Shown here: one piece after another, positions 8,551 to 17,269 of the stretch
Position numbering within the stretch: position 1 is the stretch's first letter
How the letters are laid out: the number at the start of each line of letters is the position of its first letter
Source of the DNA: Streptococcus oralis
GTDB taxonomy: Bacteria; Bacillota; Bacilli; Lactobacillales; Streptococcaceae
Assembly: GCF_003943415.1 (NCBI RefSeq)
Contig: NZ_RJPK01000001.1
Location: 248,001-312,000 of the forward strand
Direction of reading: 5' to 3'
DNA length: 64,000 nt
Notes under the pieces: generated by a model
What the model was told of the DNA's origin: nothing
The model's input: the letters and a program-made list of their open reading frames with translations, nothing else
Databases searched by the model: none
Position numbers and translations under genes: made by a program

Positions 8551-8670
8551 AAAAGAAAGGTAGAGCGTGTGTTCTGATTTGAACACGAGCGGAAAACTTT
8601 TCATAACAATAAAAGAAAGGATGGGTAAACCGTATTTGCTGAACTGAATACGGGCGGAGAACTGTGTAAA
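8551..8670 (+). ncRNA. Tandem structured RNA element, candidate riboswitch pair
   Basis: Two copies start exactly 60 nt apart (8551 and 8611), each opening AAAAGAAAGG. Each then has a hairpin whose stem differs in sequence but still pairs: GTGTTC/GAACAC in copy 1, CCGTATT/AATACGG in copy 2. Loops share CTGA-NN-TGAA. Both hairpins are followed by a nearly invariant tail, ACGAGCGGAAAACT versus ACGGGCGGAGAACT. Conserved unpaired blocks around a covarying stem are what a ligand-binding RNA looks like. I could not assign it to a known family from memory. Confidence 0.55.
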
Positions 8671-8677
8671 AAAGATA

Positions 8678-8721
8678 AACTGTCTAGCATCTGCGATGCT
8701 TCGTCAGTTTCCTATTTTTAC
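8678..8721 (+). terminator. Possible regulated terminator/attenuator before deoD
   Basis: AAACTG (8678-8683) pairs with CAGTTT (8704-8709), and AGCATC pairs with GATGCT inside, followed by an imperfect T tract (CCTATTTTTAC). CAGTTT could instead pair with GAACTG at the end of the second repeat, which offers a switch. The T tract is weak, so this is tentative. Confidence 0.35.
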
Positions 8722-8752
8722 TTTGTTCTCTGTCGCCCTTTATATCTTAATT

Positions 8753-9463
8753 ATGTCTATCCATATTGCTGCTAAGCAGGGTGAAATTGCTGATAAAATT
8801 CTTCTTCCTGGGGATCCTCTTCGTGCGAAATTTATTGCGGAGAACTTCCTTGAAGATGCTGTTTGTTTTAACGAAGTGCGTAACATGTTTGGTTACACTG
8901 GTACTTATAAAGGCCACCGTGTATCTGTCATGGGAACTGGGATGGGAATGCCGTCTATTTCGATTTATGCACGTGAGTTGATTGTGGACTATGGTGTGAA
9001 AAAATTGATCCGCGTGGGAACTGCTGGTTCGTTAAACGAGGATGTCCATGTCCGTGAATTGGTTTTAGCGCAAGCAGCTGCAACCAACTCAAACATCATT
9101 CGCAATGACTGGCCACAGTATGATTTCCCACAAATCGCTAGCTTTGATTTGCTTGACAAGGCCTACCATATCGCCAAAGAACTTGGTATGACCACCCACG
9201 TTGGAAACGTCTTGTCATCTGATGTCTTTTACTCAAACTACTTTGAAAAGAACATCGAGCTTGGTAAATGGGGAGTCAAAGCTGTGGAAATGGAAGCGGC
9301 AGCTCTTTACTACTTGGCTGCCCAACACCACGTTGATGCACTTGCTATCATGACCATCTCCGATAGTTTGGTCAATCCAGATGAAGACACTACTGCAGAA
9401 GAACGCCAAAATACCTTCACTGATATGATGAAGGTTGGTTTGGAAACCTTGATTGCAGAGTAA
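8753..9463 (+). CDS. deoD: Purine nucleoside phosphorylase, DeoD (hexameric) type
   Basis: A 236-residue NP-II class phosphorylase accepting adenosine as well as inosine and guanosine nucleosides. Motifs: [42 protein letters not shown] and TISDSLV. The start MSIHIAAKQ matches family starts. No Shine-Dalgarno precedes it. An in-frame ATG at 8696 would add 19 mostly hydrophobic residues ([19 protein letters not shown]), also without a binding site. The gene follows a tandem structured RNA and ends in a strong terminator. Its last 57 bases recur after cobB. Confidence 0.93.
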   Translation: MSIHIAAKQGEIADKILLPGDPLRAKFIAENFLEDAVCFNEVRNMFGYTGTYKGHRVSVMGTGMGMPSISIYARELIVDYGVKKLIRVGTAGSLNEDVHVRELVLAQAAATNSNIIRNDWPQYDFPQIASFDLLDKAYHIAKELGMTTHVGNVLSSDVFYSNYFEKNIELGKWGVKAVEMEAAALYYLAAQHHVDALAIMTISDSLVNPDEDTTAEERQNTFTDMMKVGLETLIAE

Positions 9464-9549
9464 TCAGAGAATAGATTTTCAATTACATTAGTTACAAGAA
9501 CTGTTGTAAGTGATTTATTTTCAATATCTTAGCAATGATAAAGAAAGAG

Positions 9550-9583
9550 TTGAAAATCCAACTATTGATTTTCAACTTTTTTA
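9550..9583 (+). terminator. Terminator of deoD
   Basis: GTTGAAAATC and GATTTTCAAC form a perfect 10-bp stem with an 8-nt loop, followed by TTTTTT. Confidence 0.88.
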
Positions 9584-9607
9584 GAACTCAGCTTAAGGAG
9601 AGATGTG

Positions 9608-10339
9608 ATGGATAAAATAGAACTATTACAAGACTTGATAGATCAAAGCCAACGGATTGTTTTCTTTGGAGGGGCAGGAGTGTCAACCGAGTCTAATATC
9701 CCAGATTTTCGTAGTTCAGATGGTCTTTATAGTCATCAGTTAGGCCGTCATTTTACGGCAGAGCAACTCGTTTCTCGCACCATGTTTGAGCGCTATCCAG
9801 AAGATTTTTTTGACTTCTATAAAAAATACCTGATTTATCCAGAAGCCAAGCCTAATGCTGCTCACACTTATCTAGCTGCTTTGGAAAAGACAGGTAAGCT
9901 AAAGGCTGTTGTGACACAAAATATCGATAGTCTTCATGAAATGGCTGGCTCCCAAAAGATCTTTAAATTGCATGGGAGTGCGGACCGGAATTACTGCCTA
10001 GGTTGTCAACGTTTCTATGACTTAACTGCTTTTCTGGCCCTCGAGGGACCTGTTCCCCATTGCTTAGACTGTGGCAAGGTGGTCAAGCCTGACGTGACCT
10101 TGTATGAAGAATCACTTGACATGGATGTCTTTAGTCAAGCTGCACAAGCTATTCGGCAAGCAGACTTGCTGATTATTGGTGGGACTTCCTTGGTTGTTTA
10201 TCCTGCAGCTAGCCTAGTAAACTATTTTTCTGGAACAAATCTGGTCCTTATCAATAAAACCAGTATTCCACAAGACAGCCAAGCTACATTGGTCATTGAA
10301 GGCAAGATTGGGGAAGTCTTTTCGAAATTGAGACAATAA
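9608..10339 (+). CDS. cobB: Sirtuin (SIR2-family NAD-dependent protein deacylase)
   Basis: A 243-residue sirtuin. GAGVSTESNIPDFR (22-35) is the NAD-binding start, TQNIDSLH (103-110) contacts the nicotinamide site, His122 in KLHGS is the catalytic base, and Cys130/133 with Cys152/155 form the zinc site. It removes acyl groups from lysines using NAD. ATG 9608 was chosen because AAGGAG lies 7 nt before it. The gene stands alone between a deoD terminator and a stray copy of the deoD 3' end, which suggests it arrived with a recombined segment. Confidence 0.9.
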   Translation: MDKIELLQDLIDQSQRIVFFGGAGVSTESNIPDFRSSDGLYSHQLGRHFTAEQLVSRTMFERYPEDFFDFYKKYLIYPEAKPNAAHTYLAALEKTGKLKAVVTQNIDSLHEMAGSQKIFKLHGSADRNYCLGCQRFYDLTAFLALEGPVPHCLDCGKVVKPDVTLYEESLDMDVFSQAAQAIRQADLLIIGGTSLVVYPAASLVNYFSGTNLVLINKTSIPQDSQATLVIEGKIGEVFSKLRQ

Positions 10340-10449
10340 AAGAATTTTAGAAGATAGCAACAAAACCTTGTTACTTGAAAGAGAAAACTATCTCATTTAT
10401 TGACCAAAATCTCGCTCTTTAAGAGTTACTAAAAACTGGCTGAGAAAAT

Positions 10450-10506
10450 CAAAACACCTTCACTGATATGATGAAGGTCGGCTTGGAAACCTTGATTGCA
10501 GACTAA
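10450..10506 (+). pseudogene. Second copy of the deoD 3' end (remnant)
   Basis: 57 bases match deoD 9407-9463 with only four differences, in the same frame through the stop codon. All four are at third codon positions; three are silent and one changes Glu to Asp before the stop. Similarity ends sharply at 10450 and at the stop. This is the terminus of a different deoD allele, separated from its body by 1043 bp that contain cobB. Confidence 0.85.
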
Positions 10507-10517
10507 AATTGTAATAG

Positions 10518-10552
10518 AAAATCCTGATTTCAAGTTGAATCAGGATTTTTTC
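10518..10552. terminator. Bidirectional terminator, mainly for pavA
   Basis: AAAATCCTGATT and AATCAGGATTTT form a 12-bp stem with T runs on both strands. The stop codon of the minus-strand pavA gene lies within the stem. Confidence 0.8.
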
Positions 10553-12195
10553 ATAGATGCGATTTTTTCTGGGTCTGGTGTGACACGGAGGGTCTTTTGT
10601 CCAGTGTAGGTCACAAAGCCAGGTTTTCCACCAGTTGGTTTGTTGAGTTTTTTGACTTCTATCATATCCACTTGCACGAGATTTGACAAGCGCCCTTTGG
10701 AGAAGTAGGCAGCTAGTTCGGCCGCATCCGTCTTAACTTCATCAGATGGGTCAAGATTTCCTGAGATGACGACATGGCTTCCAGGGATGTCCTTGGCGTG
10801 GAACCAAAGTTCCTCCTTGCGAGCCATTTTAAAGGTTAGTTCCTCGTTTTGCAGGTTATTGCGTCCGACATAGATGATAGTCTTGCCATCGCTCGCCAGA
10901 TATTGTTCTGGTTTTTTGCGTTTCTGGATTTTTTCACGTTGGCGTCTTCTAATAAAGCCAGTTTGGATCAATTCTTCACGGATTTCAGCGATTTCTTCCA
11001 GTCCAGCTTGATTGAGGACGGTTTCCACACTTTCCAGATAGAGAATGGTTGCCTTGGTTTCTTCAATCAGATCAGTCAAGTATTTGACAGCTTCTTTGAG
11101 TTTCTGGTAACGTTTGAAATAGCGTTGGGCATTCTGGCTGGGAGTTAGAGCTTTATCAAGAGCAATGATGATAGGCTGGTTGGTGTAGTAGTTATCCAAG
11201 ACAACCTGGTCTTGGTCATTGGGAACTTGGTGGAGGAAGGTTGTCAGCAATTCGCCTTTTTGGCGAAACTCCTCAGCGTTGTCTGTGGCCAGTAATTCTT
11301 TTTCTTGTTTTTTGAGTTTGTGGCGGTTTTTCTGAAGCTCATTTTCAACGCGCCGAATCAGTTCACTAGCTTGCTGTTTGACACGATCGCGCTCAGCCTT
11401 GTCCTTAAAGTAGCTATCCAAGAGCTCTGATAGGCTGGCAAAAGGCTCTCCCACCTGATTTGCAAAAGGAACTGGACTAAAAGAAGTCTCAGTCAAGAAT
11501 GGCTTGGTTTCTTGACTGAAAAAGTTTCGGAAGGTGGACAGTTTATCATGAACCAATAGACTTTCCAGTTCGTTTGCCGTATCGCGTCCTAGACCTTGAA
11601 AGAGACTTTGAAGATTTTTAGCTGTTAGTTCCTGTGTTTGCAGGATTTCAAAGAGTTTCTCGTCCTTGACTGTGAAAGGATTGAGAGACTCGGTGGTTGG
11701 CGGAGCGATATAGGTCGAGCCTGGCAGCAAGGTGCGGTAGCTATTCTGTGAAAAGCCAACGTGTTTGATGACTTCGAGGATTTTATGGTTACTTTTATCC
11801 ACGAGGAGAATATTGCTGTGTTTGCCCATGATTTCGATAATTAAGGTAGCCCGGATATGGTCTCCAATCTCATTTTTATTGGAAACCGTAATTTCCACGA
11901 TACGGTCATTTTCGATTTGCTCGATGGACTCAATTACGGCGCCCTGTAAATACTTTCTCAAAACCATGATAAAAGTAGAAGGTTGGGCTGGGTTTTCAAA
12001 GGTCGTTTGGGTCAGCTGAATGCGCCCAAAAACTGGATGAGCAGAGAGGAGCAGGCGATGGCTTTGGCGATTGCTGCGGATTTGCAAGACCAACTCTTGT
12101 TCAAAAGGTTGATTGATCTTCTGAATGCGACCATTGACCAACTCTCTTCGCAACTCCTCAACCATGTGGTGTAAAAAAAATCCGTCAAATGACAT
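10540..12195 (-). CDS. pavA: PavA/RqcH-family fibronectin-binding protein
   Basis: A 551-residue NFACT protein: N-terminal fold from MSFDGFFLHHMVEELRREL, a long charged coiled-coil middle (about 265-400), and a C-terminal NFACT-R domain with GRNNLQNEELTFKMA, DIPGSHVVI and KPGFVTYTG. In pneumococcus PavA is an adhesion and virulence factor without a secretion signal; relatives (RqcH) recruit Ala-tRNA to stalled 50S subunits. The start at 12195 has AAGGAGAG upstream and gives the known PavA length; a longer frame adds nine unlikely residues. It is divergent from ybeY, with its own TATAAT on the minus strand near 12222-12230. Confidence 0.9.
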   Translation of the reverse strand: MSFDGFFLHHMVEELRRELVNGRIQKINQPFEQELVLQIRSNRQSHRLLLSAHPVFGRIQLTQTTFENPAQPSTFIMVLRKYLQGAVIESIEQIENDRIVEITVSNKNEIGDHIRATLIIEIMGKHSNILLVDKSNHKILEVIKHVGFSQNSYRTLLPGSTYIAPPTTESLNPFTVKDEKLFEILQTQELTAKNLQSLFQGLGRDTANELESLLVHDKLSTFRNFFSQETKPFLTETSFSPVPFANQVGEPFASLSELLDSYFKDKAERDRVKQQASELIRRVENELQKNRHKLKKQEKELLATDNAEEFRQKGELLTTFLHQVPNDQDQVVLDNYYTNQPIIIALDKALTPSQNAQRYFKRYQKLKEAVKYLTDLIEETKATILYLESVETVLNQAGLEEIAEIREELIQTGFIRRRQREKIQKRKKPEQYLASDGKTIIYVGRNNLQNEELTFKMARKEELWFHAKDIPGSHVVISGNLDPSDEVKTDAAELAAYFSKGRLSNLVQVDMIEVKKLNKPTGGKPGFVTYTGQKTLRVTPDPEKIASMKKS

Positions 12196-12264
12196 CGTTC
12201 TCTCCTTGTGATTGTATTCCATAGTATTATATCAAAAAGGTAGAATAAAATCATGGAAATATGG

Positions 12265-12270
12265 TATAAT
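12265..12270 (+). promoter_or_regulatory. -10 of the ybeY-pmrA operon promoter
   Basis: TGG-TATAAT, an extended -10, 30 nt ahead of ybeY and the first promoter of a closely spaced run of genes to rpmG. Confidence 0.6.
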
Positions 12271-12299
12271 AAAGCCAAGTAAAGAGAATCGAGAAGTAC

Positions 12300-12797
12300 A
12301 TGTATATTGAAATGGTAGATGAAACTGGTCAAGTTTCACAAGAAATCTTGCAACAAACCCAAGAAATTTTGGAATTTGCAGCCCAAAAAATAGGAAAAGA
12401 AGACAAGGAGATGGCAGTCACTTTTGTGACCAACGATCGTAGCCACGAACTCAACCTCGAGTACCGTGATACGGATCGTCCGACAGATGTCATTAGCCTT
12501 GAATATAAGCCAGAATTGGATATTGCCTTTGATGAAGAAGATTTGCTTGAAAATCCTGAATTAGCAGAGATGATGTCTGAGTTTGATGCCTATATTGGGG
12601 AGCTTTTCATCTCTATTGATAAAGCGCATGAGCAGGCTGAGGAATATGGCCACAGCTTTGAGCGTGAGATGGGCTTCTTGGCGGTACACGGCTTTTTACA
12701 TATCAACGGCTACGATCACTACACTCCGGAAGAAGAAGCGGAGATGTTCGGTTTACAAGAAGAAATTTTAACAGCCTATGGACTCACAAGACAATAA
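12300..12797 (+). CDS. ybeY: Endoribonuclease YbeY (rRNA maturation factor)
   Basis: A 165-residue zinc metalloprotein needed for 16S rRNA 3'-end processing and ribosome quality control. The zinc motif [11 protein letters not shown] is at 130-140, and [10 protein letters not shown] (60-69) is the other conserved block. The binding site before ATG is poor (GAGAAG). It starts an operon and overlaps dgkA by 20 nt. Length and motifs are standard. Confidence 0.93.
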   Translation: MYIEMVDETGQVSQEILQQTQEILEFAAQKIGKEDKEMAVTFVTNDRSHELNLEYRDTDRPTDVISLEYKPELDIAFDEEDLLENPELAEMMSEFDAYIGELFISIDKAHEQAEEYGHSFEREMGFLAVHGFLHINGYDHYTPEEEAEMFGLQEEILTAYGLTRQ

Positions 12798-13173
12798 ACG
12801 AAAATGGAAAAATCGTGACCTGGTATCCAGTTTAGAATTTGCCCTTACAGGAATTCTGACTGCTTTCAAGGAAGAACGCAATATGCGAAAACATGCAGTG
12901 ACGGCTCTAGTAGTCATCCTTGCAGGTTTTGTTTTTCAGGTGTCACGGATCGAATGGCTCTTTCTCCTAATGAGCATTTTCTTGGTAGTAGCGTTTGAAA
13001 TTATTAATTCTGCTATCGAAAATGTGGTGGATCTAGCCAGTCACTATCACTTTTCTATGTTGGCAAAGAAAGCCAAGGACATGGCGGCAGGAGCCGTGCT
13101 GGTGGTCTCTCTTTTTGCTGCAGTGACAGGTGCACTTATCTTTCTCCCACGCATTTGGGATTTATTATTTTAA
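12778..13173 (+). CDS. dgkA: Diacylglycerol/undecaprenol kinase
   Basis: A 131-residue integral membrane kinase with three helices and the family signature [12 protein letters not shown] (74-85), then [11 protein letters not shown]. In Gram-positive bacteria this family phosphorylates undecaprenol to replenish the cell-wall lipid carrier rather than diacylglycerol; in S. mutans it affects acid tolerance. The start lies within the end of ybeY, so the two are translationally coupled. Confidence 0.9.
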   Translation: MDSQDNKRKWKNRDLVSSLEFALTGILTAFKEERNMRKHAVTALVVILAGFVFQVSRIEWLFLLMSIFLVVAFEIINSAIENVVDLASHYHFSMLAKKAKDMAAGAVLVVSLFAAVTGALIFLPRIWDLLF

Positions 13174-13189
13174 ACACTAAGAGGAAATT

Positions 13190-14089
13190 ATGACATTTAA
13201 ATCAGGCTTTGTAGCCATTTTAGGGCGTCCCAATGTTGGGAAATCAACCTTTTTGAATCACGTCATGGGACAAAAGATTGCTATCATGAGTGATAAGGCG
13301 CAGACAACGCGCAATAAAATCATGGGGATTTACACAACGGATAAGGAGCAAATCGTCTTTATCGATACACCGGGGATTCACAAGCCTAAGACGGCTCTTG
13401 GAGATTTCATGGTGGAATCAGCCTACAGCACCCTTCGTGAAGTAGACACTGTTCTATTCATGGTGCCAGCTGATGAGCCACGTGGTAAGGGCGACGATAT
13501 GATTATCGATCGTCTGAAAGCTGCCAAGGTTCCTGTGATTCTGGTGGTGAATAAGATTGACAAGGTCCATCCAGACCAGCTTTTGGCTCAGATTGATGAC
13601 TTCCGTAACCAGATGGACTTTAAGGAAATTGTTCCTATCTCAGCCCTTCAGGGAAATAACGTTTCTCGACTAATCGATATTTTGAGTGAAAATCTGGAGG
13701 AAGGTTTCCAGTACTTTCCGTCTGATCAAATCACAGACCACCCAGAGCGATTCCTAGTTTCAGAAATGATTCGTGAGAAGGTCTTGCACCTAACTCGTGA
13801 AGAGATTCCTCACTCAGTTGCCGTAGTAGTCGACTCTATGAAGCGTGATGAGGAGTCTGACAAGATTCATATCCGTGCAACCATCATGGTGGAACATGAT
13901 AGTCAAAAAGGGATTATCATCGGAAAAGGTGGCGCTATGCTCAAGAAAATTGGAACTATGGCTCGTCGTGATATCGAACTCATGCTAGGAGATAAGGTTT
14001 TCTTAGAAACTTGGGTTAAGGTCAAGAAAAACTGGCGTGATAAAAAGCTAGATTTGGCTGACTTTGGCTATAATGAGAAAGAATACTAA
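13190..14089 (+). CDS. era: GTPase Era
   Basis: A 299-residue GTPase that binds the 3' end of 16S rRNA during 30S assembly. G1 GRPNVGKS (12-19), G3 DTPG (59-62), G4 NKID near 125, and a C-terminal KH domain with [24 protein letters not shown] precedes ATG. It works in the same step as ybeY two genes upstream. Confidence 0.97.
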   Translation: MTFKSGFVAILGRPNVGKSTFLNHVMGQKIAIMSDKAQTTRNKIMGIYTTDKEQIVFIDTPGIHKPKTALGDFMVESAYSTLREVDTVLFMVPADEPRGKGDDMIIDRLKAAKVPVILVVNKIDKVHPDQLLAQIDDFRNQMDFKEIVPISALQGNNVSRLIDILSENLEEGFQYFPSDQITDHPERFLVSEMIREKVLHLTREEIPHSVAVVVDSMKRDEESDKIHIRATIMVEHDSQKGIIIGKGGAMLKKIGTMARRDIELMLGDKVFLETWVKVKKNWRDKKLDLADFGYNEKEY

Positions 14090-14137
14090 GTAGAGGTGGG
14101 CTCATGCCTGCTTCTTGTTTTTACAGAAGGAGGAACT

Positions 14138-14962
14138 ATGCCCGAATTACCTGAGGTTGAAACGGTTCGTCGTGGCTTAGAAAAATTGATTTTAGGAAAG
14201 AAGATTTCTAATATAGAGATTGCCTATTCTAAGATGGTCAAGACGGATTTGGATGAGTTTCAAAAGGAATTGCCTGGTCAGATTGTTGAGTCCATGGGGC
14301 GCCGTGGAAAATATTTACTTTTTTACCTGACAAACAAGGTCTTGATTTCCCATCTGCGGATGGAGGGCAAGTATTTTTACTATCCAGACCAGGTTCCTGA
14401 ACGCAAGCATGCCCATGTTTTCTTCCAGTTTGAGGACGGGGGAACGCTTGTATATGAGGACGTACGCAAGTTTGGTACTATGGAACTATTGGCGCCTGAC
14501 CTTTTGGAAGCCTACTTTGTTTCTAAAAAACTAGGGCCTGAGCCAAGAGAGCAGGACTTTGATTTGCAGGTCTTTCAAGTTGCTCTATCCAAGTCTAAAA
14601 AGCCTATCAAATCCCATCTCCTAGATCAAACCTTGGTAGCTGGCCTTGGCAATATCTATGTGGATGAGGTCCTCTGGCGAGCTCAGGTTCATCCATCTAG
14701 ACTTTCCCAGACTTTGACGGCAGAAGAAGCGTCAGCTATTCATGACCAGACCATTGCTGTTTTGGGACAGGCAGTTGAAAAGGGCGGCTCTACCATTCGA
14801 ACCTATACCAATGCCTTTGGGGAAGACGGAACTATGCAGGATTTTCATCAGGTCTATGATAGGACTGGTCAAGCATGTTCACGCTGTGGTACCATCATTG
14901 AGAAAATCCAGCTTGGTGGACGTGGAACTCATTTTTGTCCTCAGTGTCAAAGGAGGGGCTGA
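14138..14962 (+). CDS. mutM: Formamidopyrimidine-DNA glycosylase (Fpg/MutM)
   Basis: A 274-residue base-excision enzyme removing 8-oxoguanine and ring-opened purines. The mature N-terminus [12 protein letters not shown] holds the catalytic Pro and Glu; GRRGKYLLF carries the conserved Lys; a Cys4 zinc finger closes the protein (CSRCG ... FCPQCQ). The ATG at 14138 is fixed by the need for Pro2 and by GGAGGA 5 nt before. The longer frame from 14096 would block the catalytic proline. Its stop overlaps the coaE start. Confidence 0.96.
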   Translation: MPELPEVETVRRGLEKLILGKKISNIEIAYSKMVKTDLDEFQKELPGQIVESMGRRGKYLLFYLTNKVLISHLRMEGKYFYYPDQVPERKHAHVFFQFEDGGTLVYEDVRKFGTMELLAPDLLEAYFVSKKLGPEPREQDFDLQVFQVALSKSKKPIKSHLLDQTLVAGLGNIYVDEVLWRAQVHPSRLSQTLTAEEASAIHDQTIAVLGQAVEKGGSTIRTYTNAFGEDGTMQDFHQVYDRTGQACSRCGTIIEKIQLGGRGTHFCPQCQRRG

Positions 14963-15567
14963 TGGGAAAAATCATTGGAATCACAGGAGGAATTGCCTCT
15001 GGGAAGTCAACTGTGACAAATTTTCTAAGACAAAAAGGCTTTCAAGTTGTGGATGCTGATCAACTTGTTCACCAGTTACAAAGACCTGGTGGGCGTCTAT
15101 ATCAGGTCTTAGTTCAGCATTTTGGACAGGAAATTATCTTAGAAAATGGAGAACTCAATCGCCCTCTCCTAGCTAGTCTTATCTTTTCAAATCCTGAAGA
15201 GCGGGAATGGTCTAAGCAAACCCAAGGAGAGATTATTCGTGAGGAATTGGCTGCACTGAGAGAACAGTTAGCCCAGACAGAAGCGATTTTTTTCATGGAT
15301 ATTCCTCTGCTTTTTGAACAGAACTATGCCAACTGGTTTGATGAAACGTGGCTGGTCTATGTGGACCATGATATCCAATTAGAACGTTTCATGAAACGGG
15401 ATCATCTTTCTAAGGAAGTAGCTGAGTCCCGTCTGGCAGCCCAGTGGTCTTTAGAAGAAAAGAAAAGTTTGGCGAGTCATATATTAGATAATAATGGCAG
15501 TCGTGACCAGCTTGTGGGGCAAGTAGTGAAGTTACTTGAAGGAGGAGATAGCTGTGCAAGAGATTAG
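14962..15567 (+). CDS. coaE: Dephospho-CoA kinase
   Basis: A 201-residue P-loop kinase for the last step of coenzyme A synthesis. The P-loop GGIASGKS is at 9-16 and VVDADQLVHQL follows. The ATG overlaps the mutM stop (TGATG) and AGGAGGGG precedes it, so this start is preferred over one 27 nt upstream. Its own 3' end overlaps the pmrA start. Confidence 0.94.
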   Translation: MGKIIGITGGIASGKSTVTNFLRQKGFQVVDADQLVHQLQRPGGRLYQVLVQHFGQEIILENGELNRPLLASLIFSNPEEREWSKQTQGEIIREELAALREQLAQTEAIFFMDIPLLFEQNYANWFDETWLVYVDHDIQLERFMKRDHLSKEVAESRLAAQWSLEEKKSLASHILDNNGSRDQLVGQVVKLLEGGDSCARD

Positions 15568-16753
15568 TTGGAAAGATAATCTTCGTGTCGCCTGGTTCGG
15601 TAGTTTTCTAACGGGAGCCAGTATTTCCTTGGTCGTCCCTTTTATGCCTATCTTTGTAGAGCAGTTGGGAATCGAGAGTGACCAAGTTGCTTTCTATGCT
15701 GGATTAGCCATCTCAGTTTCGGCTGTTTCAGCAGCTTTGATTTCTCCTATCTGGGGTATTCTTGCTGACAAGTACGGTCGTAAACCCATGATGATTCGAG
15801 CTGGCCTTGCCATGACCATCACTATGGGAGGTTTGGCCTTCGTGCCGAATATCTATTGGTTAATCTTTCTTAGATTACTAAATGGCGTATTTACAGGTTT
15901 CGTACCGAATGCGACAGCTTTAATAGCCAGTCAAGTCCCCAAGGATAAGTCTGGCTATGCTTTGGGGACTTTATCAACTGGAGTAGTAGCTGGAACCCTA
16001 ACCGGCCCCTTTGTAGGTGGCTTGATTGCTGAAATTTTTGGTATTCGCAATGTTTTTTTATTGGTAGGTGGCTTCTTGTTTTTAGCCGCAATCTTAACCA
16101 TTTTCTTTATCAAGGAAGATTTTCAGCCAGTAGCTAAGGAGAAGGCAATACCAACAAAAGAGTTGTTTAGTTCTATTAAACACTCTCATCTTTTGATTAA
16201 TTTGTTTTTAACCAGCTTTGTCATTCAATTTTCAGCTCAATCAATTGGTCCTATCCTGGCTCTCTATGTGCGGGACTTAGGGCAGACTGAAAATCTCCTC
16301 TTTGTATCTGGTTTGATCGTATCCAGCATGGGATTTTCTAGCATGATGAGTGCTGGAGTGATGGGAAAACTAGGAGATAAGGTGGGAAATCATAGACTTT
16401 TAGTTGCAGCGCAGGTTTATTCAGTCATCATTTACCTTCTTTGTGCCCATGCAACCAGCCCCATTCAACTTGGCTTGTATCGTTTTCTATTTGGTTTGGG
16501 AACGGGTGCTCTGATACCAGGTGTTAATGCATTGCTTAGTAAGATGACTCCCAAAGCAGGCATTTCAAGGATTTTTGCCTTTAACCAAGTCTTTTTCTAC
16601 CTTGGGGGTGTTGTTGGTCCCATGACTGGTTCAGCAGTAGCAGGGCAATTTGGCTACCACTCTGTTTTTTATGCGACAGCAGCCTGTGTGGCTTTCAGTT
16701 GTTTATTTAACTTAGTTCAATTTAGATCATTATTAAAAGTAAAGGAAATCTAG
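15554..16753 (+). CDS. pmrA: PmrA multidrug efflux transporter (MFS)
   Basis: A 399-residue major facilitator with 12 predicted helices and motif [12 protein letters not shown] between helices 2 and 3. It closely matches pneumococcal PmrA, associated with fluoroquinolone and dye efflux by proton antiport. The GTG at 15554 is chosen because GGAGGAG lies 7 nt upstream and gives the PmrA length; the TTG at 15536 has no site. The start overlaps coaE by 14 nt and the stop shares a base with rpmG (TAGTG). Confidence 0.9.
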   Translation: MQEISWKDNLRVAWFGSFLTGASISLVVPFMPIFVEQLGIESDQVAFYAGLAISVSAVSAALISPIWGILADKYGRKPMMIRAGLAMTITMGGLAFVPNIYWLIFLRLLNGVFTGFVPNATALIASQVPKDKSGYALGTLSTGVVAGTLTGPFVGGLIAEIFGIRNVFLLVGGFLFLAAILTIFFIKEDFQPVAKEKAIPTKELFSSIKHSHLLINLFLTSFVIQFSAQSIGPILALYVRDLGQTENLLFVSGLIVSSMGFSSMMSAGVMGKLGDKVGNHRLLVAAQVYSVIIYLLCAHATSPIQLGLYRFLFGLGTGALIPGVNALLSKMTPKAGISRIFAFNQVFFYLGGVVGPMTGSAVAGQFGYHSVFYATAACVAFSCLFNLVQFRSLLKVKEI

Positions 16754-16902
16754 TGCGAGTAAAAATTAATCTCAAATGCTCCTCTTGTGGCAGCATGAAT
16801 TATCTAACTAGTAAGAACTCAAAAAACCATCCAGATAAGATTGAAGTTCTAAAATATTGTCCCAAGGAAAGAAAAGTAACCCTACATCTTGAATCTAAGT
16901 AG
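16753..16902 (+). CDS. rpmG: 50S ribosomal protein L33 (paralogue)
   Basis: A 49-residue L33 with a GTG start inside the pmrA stop. CSSC (residues 9-12) is kept but the second pair is YCPKE, so Cys36 is present and the fourth Cys is Glu39. That places it with the B-type, zinc-poor L33 paralogues that can replace the zinc-binding form when zinc is short. No separate binding site is seen; translation is likely coupled to pmrA. It is short and easily missed. Confidence 0.9.
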   Translation: MRVKINLKCSSCGSMNYLTSKNSKNHPDKIEVLKYCPKERKVTLHLESK

Positions 16903-16941
16903 AATTTATGGTAAAATAATAGGGATTTTAAGGAGTTTGAT

Positions 16942-17175
16942 ATGTACAACCTATTATTAACCATTTTATTAGTATTATCTGTTGTGATTGTGATTGCGAT
17001 TTTCATGCAACCAACTAAGAACCAATCCAGCAATGTATTTGATGCCAGCTCGGGTGATTTGTTTGAACGTAGTAAAGCGCGTGGTTTTGAAGCCGTGATG
17101 CAACGTTTGACAGGTGTTTTAGTCTTTTTCTGGCTAGCCATTGCCTTAGCATTGACGGTATTATCAAGTAGATAA
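16942..17175 (+). CDS. secG: Preprotein translocase subunit SecG
   Basis: A 77-residue membrane protein with two helices (about 2-22 and 55-74) joined by a short loop containing FERSKARGFEAVMQRLTG, as in SecG. It assists SecYE in protein export. AAGGAG precedes ATG. A weak -10 (GGTAAAAT) lies at 16909-16916, so it may have its own promoter besides read-through from rpmG. Confidence 0.9.
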   Translation: MYNLLLTILLVLSVVIVIAIFMQPTKNQSSNVFDASSGDLFERSKARGFEAVMQRLTGVLVFFWLAIALALTVLSSR

Positions 17176-17180
17176 GAAAT

Positions 17181-17214
17181 GGGCGAGACTAGGTCTTTGC
17201 CTATTTTTATTTTT
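17181..17214 (+). terminator. Possible terminator after secG
   Basis: GGCGAGAC and GTCTTTGCC can form an imperfect stem followed by ATTTTTATTTTT. The stem has mismatches and probably leaks into rnr. Confidence 0.4.
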
Positions 17215-17269
17215 AACGACACTTATAAAGTTATCAATCAAAAAAATTATAAAAATCTAGAAAGAAAAC

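Larger units (their letters stand above)
8399..8752. other. 354-bp leader region before deoD
   Basis: AT-rich sequence with possible promoter elements near 8509-8537 (TTGAAT and TGAAAT), two tandem structured repeats (8551-8670), and a stem-loop at 8678-8709. There is no gene here apart from an optional in-frame ATG at 8696. Confidence 0.55.

Noticed and set aside
8551..8670. Fluoride riboswitch linked to the ClC gene
   Set aside because: The characteristic fluoride aptamer sequence is absent, and the element lies after the ClC gene, not before it.
14096..14137. N-terminal extension of Fpg
   Set aside because: Catalysis needs proline as the second codon; the ATG at 14138 satisfies this.
16800..17222. 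Long minus-strand ORF opposite rpmG-secG
   Set aside because: It is the shadow of secG and L33; no ribosome site or recognised family.
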